From positions 49,986-113,985 of the IMG/VR virus record IMGVR_UViG_3300043466_001519: a stretch of DNA of 64,000 nucleotides. One strand, given 5' to 3'. The translations under genes and the position numbers were made by a program. Positions within the stretch are counted from its first letter, which is position 1. The number at the start of each line of letters is the position of its first letter. Shown in pieces: positions 59,721-64,000 of this stretch. Source of the stretch: a virus. The notes beneath the pieces are model-generated. The model searched no databases, was not told the DNA's origin, and saw only the letters and a program-made list of their open reading frames with translations.

Positions 59721-59900
59721 TTATTTTTCATTAATCCTAGAAGGAACAGTTATTTCTCCTTCTCTGAATAATTTTACTACAGCTGCTAATTGAAGATCAA
59801 ATAAATCTGAGATGTATTCAGCTGTTACTGCTGGATACTTTTCTTTGTATTCATATATTAGTAACTTAGTCTTTATCGATAGCTTTCTTATATTTGTCAT
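59721..59900 (-). CDS. Small helix-turn-helix-like protein, 59 aa
   Basis: Starts at ATG 59900, overlapping the end of the upstream gene by 35 bases in another frame. The sequence reads as three short helices (KTKLLIYEYKEKYPAVTAEY, then ISDLFDLQLAAVVKLFREGE), which resembles a small HTH or DNA-binding domain. The fold guess is weak, but the reading frame is clear. Confidence 0.5.
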   Translation of the reverse strand: MTNIRKLSIKTKLLIYEYKEKYPAVTAEYISDLFDLQLAAVVKLFREGEITVPSRINEK

Positions 59901-60126
59901 TGTTGGATTGTTTTATTAGCTGTGATTCATCTGCAAAAGTGTATCTGTATTTAACATCTTTATACTCATCCATGATGTATGGATTTTCCATTTTTCTAAA
60001 GAAGTTTTTATCATCTTTTGTTTCTACAGCAATAATAAAATGTGCATCATTATATCCACAAACATATCCTTTATATTTTGGATATACAACTAACATGTTT
60101 TTAAACTGGTTGAATAGCTTTTCCAT
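59866..60126 (-). CDS. Hypothetical protein, 86 aa
   Basis: Mixed alpha/beta with many aromatic and charged residues (YPKYKGYVCGYNDAHFIIAV). No family recognised. It overlaps both neighbours, upstream by 26 bases and downstream by 35, typical of the packed early gene run here. Confidence 0.5.
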   Translation of the reverse strand: MEKLFNQFKNMLVVYPKYKGYVCGYNDAHFIIAVETKDDKNFFRKMENPYIMDEYKDVKYRYTFADESQLIKQSNNDKYKKAIDKD

Positions 60127-60439
60127 CTTTATCTAAATTTAAACTTTTTAATCTATTCTCCACTTCAAACTCCACTTTAAGAATGAAGTTAATTTTCTCT
60201 TCAAGTTCTTGATTAATTATTCTACCAACAAATGGCATAAGATCATCAAGGTTTGTGTACACTCTGGCCAAACCAAATTTAGTTTTAATTTGTTGATATT
60301 TGAATCCAGGAATCTGTGTAAGATCATTGAATATTTGATCTACATAAGCAATTACAGAAGGCTCATTGATAGCCATTCCATAATGATCTTCGTCTATGTA
60401 TTGTTTATACTTCTCATTAAATTCATTACTCGTTCTCAT
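60101..60439 (-). CDS. Hypothetical protein, 112 aa
   Basis: Acidic N-terminus and helical C-terminus (LEEKINFILKVEFEVENRLK). A middle segment (FGLARVYTNLDDLMPFVGRI) looks like a beta strand followed by a helix. No known family. It overlaps genes on both sides. Confidence 0.5.
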   Translation of the reverse strand: MRTSNEFNEKYKQYIDEDHYGMAINEPSVIAYVDQIFNDLTQIPGFKYQQIKTKFGLARVYTNLDDLMPFVGRIINQELEEKINFILKVEFEVENRLKSLNLDKDGKAIQPV

Positions 60440-60818
60440 CAGTGTTTTCTTTATGGGTTAATTGTTGTTCTAATATTTCAAATGCTGTTTCTATAGCGAA
60501 TATTTCTGATTCTTTTCTTGTTTTATAAAAAGATTGGTCATCTGCTTCTTCTACAGCCCAAGTAAATCCAAAGTTGTCATGATATTTGATTATTATAATA
60601 ACATTATTCTCATCAAACACATCAAATAAACTACGAGGACTTGAATCTATGAATATACAAAGTTTGTCATTTGGAATTCCTTGTTCTAACATGTAGTTTT
60701 TGAAGTCTTCAGGAACTGTATCATCTCCTTTTACAGACTCTACCATTTTGTTAATAAACCATTCTCTAACCACTTCTGTAGATAGAGGGTATTTTTCTAA
60801 TAATTTTAGTGCTTCCAT
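60426..60818 (-). CDS. Hypothetical protein, 130 aa
   Basis: Acidic alpha/beta protein (VVREWFINKMVESVKGDDTV near the N-terminus, FTWAVEEADDQSFYKTRKE near the end). No motif recognised. Position in the early small-gene operon is the only clue. Confidence 0.5.
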   Translation of the reverse strand: MEALKLLEKYPLSTEVVREWFINKMVESVKGDDTVPEDFKNYMLEQGIPNDKLCIFIDSSPRSLFDVFDENNVIIIIKYHDNFGFTWAVEEADDQSFYKTRKESEIFAIETAFEILEQQLTHKENTDENE

Positions 60819-60819
60819 A

Positions 60820-61020
60820 TTACTTTTTTAAATTTTCTTTTAATTCTATTTCTGCCATCTTCCACCAATCTCTTTCAAAATCAAGTTCATTGAGTGGCTC
60901 AAGCTCTTTACAAGCATTATATCTAATGTCATACATTAGACTTACTAAGTTACAGAATTCAGTAGCTTTTTCTAAACCCACTTCTTCTACAATAATTTCT
61001 AAGATTTCTCTGTTACACAT
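60820..61020 (-). CDS. Hypothetical small helical protein, 66 aa
   Basis: Short, acidic and helical (ILEIIVEEVGLEKATEFCNL, ELDFERDWWKMAEIELKENL). No family recognised. Starts inside the end of the upstream gene (22-base overlap). Confidence 0.5.
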   Translation of the reverse strand: MCNREILEIIVEEVGLEKATEFCNLVSLMYDIRYNACKELEPLNELDFERDWWKMAEIELKENLKK

Positions 61021-61565
61021 AATTCTTTTATTTTATCAAGTTCTAAAATTTCTTTTGATTCATCCCAACCATCCCACACTTCATAATCATCTTCAAATTC
61101 AATACCTAGTTTAGTTTCCCAGAAACTGATTAAGTCTTCAGCTTTATTAAAGATTCTATATTGTAAAGATATTTCATCTTTACTTAATCCATTTCTAGTA
61201 ATTTTAACTACCTTTGGAAATAATTTCTGAAAGTTTGCAGATGTCTTGGAATATTTACCACCTTGAACTAAAGTGAAATCATTTTTATATTTATCATCAA
61301 GTTGGTAAACAACCACTACATATCCATCTTCATAATCATAATCTTCTATGACAGCTTTTGTTCTTTCATATTCATTGTCTAAGAACTCTCTAAACTTATC
61401 TAAGTTTTCAGGTTTAAATAATAAATAAACACATCCTTTATACTGGTCTTCTTTTCTTGCATCTTTTATATATGCATTAATGAAACCATTTCCTCTAAGA
61501 GCATCTTTAGGCACTTTAAGAGTGGGCACCATAAATATGCTAGTTATATTCTTTTTAATCTCCAT
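60999..61565 (-). CDS. Hypothetical protein, 188 aa
   Basis: Alpha/beta protein opening KKNITSIFMVPTLKVPKDAL with an acidic C-terminus containing WDGWDESKEIL. No motif I recognise. It follows the RecB-like nuclease gene by 3 bases, so it could be its partner; this is inference from position only. Confidence 0.5.
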   Translation of the reverse strand: MEIKKNITSIFMVPTLKVPKDALRGNGFINAYIKDARKEDQYKGCVYLLFKPENLDKFREFLDNEYERTKAVIEDYDYEDGYVVVVYQLDDKYKNDFTLVQGGKYSKTSANFQKLFPKVVKITRNGLSKDEISLQYRIFNKAEDLISFWETKLGIEFEDDYEVWDGWDESKEILELDKIKELCVTEKS

Positions 61566-61568
61566 ATT

Positions 61569-62621
61569 CTATCCTTTAATATTTACTACTCCGTTAGACA
61601 AATAATTTTTGTAGCTTATATCCCATGTGTTTGTTTCTCTACACCATTTCAATGCTGCTATCAACTCTCCCACTCCTGGATAAGTTCTTCCTTTGTGTAC
61701 AAATCCTTTGTATGCATCCATCATATCATCCATGTCAAGAGTGTAAACTAATGGTCTGTAATAGTTTGTGCTATCACATACAATAAACTTCAGGTATTCC
61801 ACTCTATATCCATAACATTCACTTTCTGGATCACTTACTATATGCAACATTGCATAATAATATAAATATGCTTGGATGTATGCTCTTCTATACAAGTAAT
61901 ATTCTTCATAGAAGTTTTCTACACTCCATGTGCATTTAAGATCGTATGGCATAACCACTTTCTCTTTATGATCAATTATCACTTTATCAAGCATAGATTT
62001 GAACAAATGTCCATCTACATCATATCCTTCCACTTGCATTTGATCAATAATTTGATATCTAGAGCTATTTGTAAGATTTACAATAGGTGCTGTAGTGCTA
62101 TTGATTCTAAGTTGTTCTACAATCTTCTCTGCAATAGATATCTCCATAGTGTTTACAACAGTTAGGTTTTTACTTCTAACCTGTCTTATTTCATTATAAT
62201 ATATCTCTGCATCACTTCCTATAAACTTAGTTACTACAGCTTCATATTTAATCTTAAATCCTGAATCTTTATATGCATCTTGTAATATATCTGTAAACAC
62301 TCTAGTAATTACACCAAATTCATCTGTAGCATCTCTTGTATGTCTATATAATGCTTCTACAAAATCTAACATAAGTCCTGTAGGTGTAGAAGCACAAGAT
62401 GACATATAAAACTTATCATCAAATAAATGAGGTTCCATAAGTAGGGTTTCAACTATTCTACCCATATTAGCTGCTGAGCTATCTTTGTCTTCTACCTTCT
62501 CTCCAAGAAAATATTTTTTGTAATACTTCTTTCTATCTGTAGAGAAATCTTTTAGGCTACTGGATGAATCCATCACCACTGCTCTGTATTGAGCTTCTGT
62601 TTTTGCTGTTCCTTTTATCAT
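61569..62621 (-). CDS. RecB-like PD-(D/E)XK nuclease, 350 aa
   Basis: Nuclease core: MGRIVETLLM near residue 53 (the family's GxxxHxxL-like helix), acidic E198, D212 (SMLDKVIID), D227-x-K229 (PYDLKCTWS), and RRAYIQAYLYYYA (245-257), the QxxxY-type helix of RecB/Cas4/exonuclease relatives. It probably degrades or resects DNA in recombination with RecA or acts on host DNA. It is cytoplasmic and nearly complete in length. Confidence 0.75.
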   Translation of the reverse strand: MIKGTAKTEAQYRAVVMDSSSSLKDFSTDRKKYYKKYFLGEKVEDKDSSAANMGRIVETLLMEPHLFDDKFYMSSCASTPTGLMLDFVEALYRHTRDATDEFGVITRVFTDILQDAYKDSGFKIKYEAVVTKFIGSDAEIYYNEIRQVRSKNLTVVNTMEISIAEKIVEQLRINSTTAPIVNLTNSSRYQIIDQMQVEGYDVDGHLFKSMLDKVIIDHKEKVVMPYDLKCTWSVENFYEEYYLYRRAYIQAYLYYYAMLHIVSDPESECYGYRVEYLKFIVCDSTNYYRPLVYTLDMDDMMDAYKGFVHKGRTYPGVGELIAALKWCRETNTWDISYKNYLSNGVVNIKG

Positions 62622-62623
62622 AA

Positions 62624-62797
62624 TTAATGTATTTGTAATTTTAAATCATCTACTACCATCCATTGACAATCACTTACTTTAGAAATACTTCCTTCTTCTT
62701 CAAGCTCATACATATATTCTTCTGCATCTCCAAAATCTGGAGAATAATTAAAAATTTCTACTGTTCCTGTTTGGAAATCTAATACTATTATTTTCAT
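62624..62797 (-). CDS. Small acidic hypothetical protein, 57 aa
   Basis: ATG at 62797 overlaps the TGA of the 33-aa gene upstream. The protein is acidic (FGDAEEYMYELEEEGSISKV) with beta strands at each end. No family recognised. It ends 2 bases before the nuclease start. Confidence 0.55.
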   Translation of the reverse strand: MKIIVLDFQTGTVEIFNYSPDFGDAEEYMYELEEEGSISKVSDCQWMVVDDLKLQIH

Positions 62798-62895
62798 AAT
62801 GTCTGTTTAAATGCTTCTATAATTTGAGGATATAATGCTCTCACCTCCCTTGGTACTCTTGAGAAAAACCATCTCACTTCTAATTGTTCTTTCAT
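62794..62895 (-). CDS. Short paralogue of the 77-aa protein, 33 aa
   Basis: EVRWFFSRVPREVRALYPQI and the following EAFKQTL match residues about 48-76 of the protein at 63667-63900 (EVRWFFQKVPKQVRDLYPII, ESFMQTL). The first ~45 residues of the longer protein are absent and replaced by MKEQL. It is either a functional minimal version or the remnant of a gene cut by the RHH/GIY-YIG insertion immediately upstream, whose stop overlaps its ATG. Confidence 0.55.
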   Translation of the reverse strand: MKEQLEVRWFFSRVPREVRALYPQIIEAFKQTL

Positions 62896-63479
62896 AATTT
62901 TGTTTTATATTTTGTTCCTTTTTTAGCTTCAGATATTTTTCTTCTAGTTTCTTCAGAAAAAACTCTTCCTTTTAAAGCTTTTGACATTTTATCAATTTCT
63001 TCTTGTGAATGCTTTTTACCTTTATTTGCTAGAGATATTTTATCTTTAGTTTCTTGAGAATGTTTTAATCCTTTGTTCCAAGCAATTCTTCCTATATGAG
63101 CTTTTGAAATTTTATCTTTTGTTTCAGAAGATAAAACTTTTCCAATCTGCCATTCAGACATCAACTTTTTAGTTTCATCAGAATGTTTTCCTCCTTTTCC
63201 TGGTTCTCTAGTATTTAAAACATCAATTCCTAAATTTTTATATTGATTCCAATATAAAATTTCATGATCATCTAAAGTCTTTTGATCAATTTGTTCTAAG
63301 AACTCATGTATAATTTCAAATACATGAGATTCAATACCATGTTTACTAATAGAGTTAAATAGTTTTATTTGTTTAGCACCTAAAGATTTCTTATATTGTT
63401 TAAATCTTCTTTCGATGTTCCAACTTTGTCCAATATAAACTCTACCAGTAGGACTTGTTATTTTATAAATTCCTATCAT
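62892..63479 (-). CDS. GIY-YIG homing endonuclease with NUMOD3 repeats, 195 aa
   Basis: GIY-YIG nuclease domain at about residues 3-90: GIYKITSPTGRVYIGQSWNI with R25, and E73 (DHEILYWNQY) as the likely metal ligand. Then NUMOD3-like DNA-binding repeats (SDETKKLMSEWQIGK, SSETKDKISKAHIGR, SQETKDKISLANKGK, SEETRRKISEAKKG). This is a free-standing homing endonuclease. Its ATG overlaps the stop of the RHH gene and its TGA overlaps the ATG of the 33-aa gene, so it is translated in a chain with them. Confidence 0.85.
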   Translation of the reverse strand: MIGIYKITSPTGRVYIGQSWNIERRFKQYKKSLGAKQIKLFNSISKHGIESHVFEIIHEFLEQIDQKTLDDHEILYWNQYKNLGIDVLNTREPGKGGKHSDETKKLMSEWQIGKVLSSETKDKISKAHIGRIAWNKGLKHSQETKDKISLANKGKKHSQEEIDKMSKALKGRVFSEETRRKISEAKKGTKYKTKL

Positions 63480-63610
63480 TACATTAAGTCTTGAATAATA
63501 ATCAATCTAATATATGCTGATAGACTAAGTCCTAGCGATTCAGCTTTTCTAACTAATTTTTCTTTTACTTCTCCATTTATACGAAGTAAGATAGTTTCTT
63601 CATTTTTCAT
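63479..63610 (-). CDS. Ribbon-helix-helix repressor candidate, 43 aa
   Basis: ETILLRINGEV is the strand, and KEKLVRKAESLGLSLSAYIR the two helices of a ribbon-helix-helix DNA-binding fold; the length is minimal but complete. ATG 63610 lies directly downstream of a consensus promoter, and the TAATG link places it in one unit with the GIY-YIG gene. It probably binds as a dimer to the inverted repeat at 63608-63636 and represses its own promoter. Confidence 0.7.
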   Translation of the reverse strand: MKNEETILLRINGEVKEKLVRKAESLGLSLSAYIRLIIIQDLM

Positions 63611-63636
63611 TTGTATATGTTTTTGTTATACAAATG
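63608..63636. repeat. Inverted repeat over RHH promoter, operator candidate
   Basis: CATTTGTAT (63608-63616) and ATACAAATG (63628-63636) are perfect 9-base inverted copies 11 bases apart. One arm overlaps the -7 box and the other the start codon of the RHH gene. Confidence 0.6.
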
Positions 63637-63662
63637 TAATACAAGTATTTTAATCTACCAAA
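63631..63662 (-). promoter_or_regulatory. Consensus Bacteroidetes promoter of the RHH/GIY-YIG unit
   Basis: On the minus strand: TTTG (63662-63659), exactly 20 bases, TACATTTG (63638-63631). Full consensus match. The RNA would start about 14 bases before the ATG at 63610. Confidence 0.75.
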
Positions 63663-63666
63663 TTTT

Positions 63667-63900
63667 TTATCGTAAAGTTTGCATAAAACTTTCTATTATT
63701 ATTGGATATAGATCTCTAACTTGTTTAGGAACTTTTTGAAAAAACCAGCGTACCTCGCAAGAATATGCTTCACCTTTGTCATCTAATCCTTGAGGATGTA
63801 TTAACCAGAAATAGTGATATTTACCTTCATGTTCTATGTGGCCTTCATGCCACACCTCATTGAATGAGGGAGTTTTGTTTATTGTTATTGCGTTTTTCAT
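63667..63900 (-). CDS. Hypothetical protein with WFF..VP module, 77 aa
   Basis: N-terminal part (INKTPSFNEVWHEGHIEHEG, then KYHYFWLIHPQG) is beta-rich; residues about 48-77 form the CEVRWFFQKVPKQVRDLYPI module also found in the 33-aa protein at 62794. No known family. Starts by ATGA overlap with the partial gene upstream. Confidence 0.55.
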   Translation of the reverse strand: MKNAITINKTPSFNEVWHEGHIEHEGKYHYFWLIHPQGLDDKGEAYSCEVRWFFQKVPKQVRDLYPIIIESFMQTLR

Positions 63901-63998
63901 AAGTTAAGTTTTTTTAAATCTTCATCAATTCTTTTTAAAAATGATTCTTCACCATCATCTCCTGATAGTAACCAATCCATTCTCTGTATATAAACTTG
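63897..63998 (-). CDS. C-terminal end of an unknown early protein (partial)
   Basis: The minus-strand frame open to the right edge ends in TGA at 63899-63897, overlapping the next ATG. The visible 33 residues are acidic and helical (GDDGEESFLKRIDEDLKKLN). The start is outside the window. Confidence 0.55.
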   Translation of the reverse strand, partial: QVYIQRMDWLLSGDDGEESFLKRIDEDLKKLNL

Positions 63999-64000
63999 AG

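Overview
The window is most likely a large part of the genome of a crAss-like phage (order Crassvirales) that infects a bacterium of the Bacteroidetes. It is visibly A/T-rich (roughly 30 % G+C) and densely packed. Genes often overlap as TAATG or ATGA junctions, Shine-Dalgarno sites are mostly absent, and several gaps hold promoters of the Bacteroidetes type (TTTG, about 20 bases, TAnnTTTG). The diagnostic feature is a 4407-residue protein with the catalytic motif DFDID of crAss-like virion RNA polymerases. It sits in the usual order: tail ring proteins, muzzle, cargo proteins, giant polymerase proteins, lysis genes. No capsid, portal, terminase or DNA polymerase gene is inside the window, so the genome continues past both ends.

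Plus strand, 1-51.5 kb (late block). It begins with small Thr-tract fibre genes (1-1170), then a terminator and a promoter. Next come a metallophosphoesterase, three tail ring or connector proteins including an IHF/HU-like one, and a tail muzzle split into two genes at a Thr tract (4762-10952). The cargo or ejection proteins (10952-19883) follow; the first carries a C-terminal ADP-ribosyltransferase-like domain, and an HNH endonuclease gene lies after it. The two giant polymerase-block proteins (19886-38148) come next, the second with a PD-(D/E)XK nuclease signature. A lysis cassette (38798-40352) has a holin-like pair, a membrane-anchored spanin candidate and an M15 peptidase. A fibre region (40599-48479) includes a glycosyltransferase, tandem Thr-tract proteins, a chymotrypsin-like protease and a collagen-like fibre. 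Two NUMOD4 homing endonucleases interrupt this region, and it closes with a run of tiny Lys-rich proteins.

A strong bidirectional terminator (51573-51603) separates this block from a convergent minus-strand block (51.6-64 kb). That block has two glycosyltransferases and a methyltransferase, a GroES-like protein, thioredoxin, PhoH-type ATPase, HNH protein, MazG-like pyrophosphatase, ThyX, a phosphatase, dNMP kinase and RecA. Beyond a second terminator lie many small early genes, a RecB-like nuclease, and a ribbon-helix-helix plus GIY-YIG cassette with its own promoter and operator-like repeat. This block makes DNA precursors, recombines DNA and remodels the host; the plus block builds, arms and releases the virion.

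The most unusual theme is a set of interchangeable modules joined by pure Thr (ACN) tracts, spread over at least six genes and apparently responsible for splitting the muzzle. Next are the ADP-ribosyltransferase domain on a cargo protein, a serine protease in the fibre locus, and homing endonuclease genes that carry near-consensus host-type promoters overlapped by inverted repeats.
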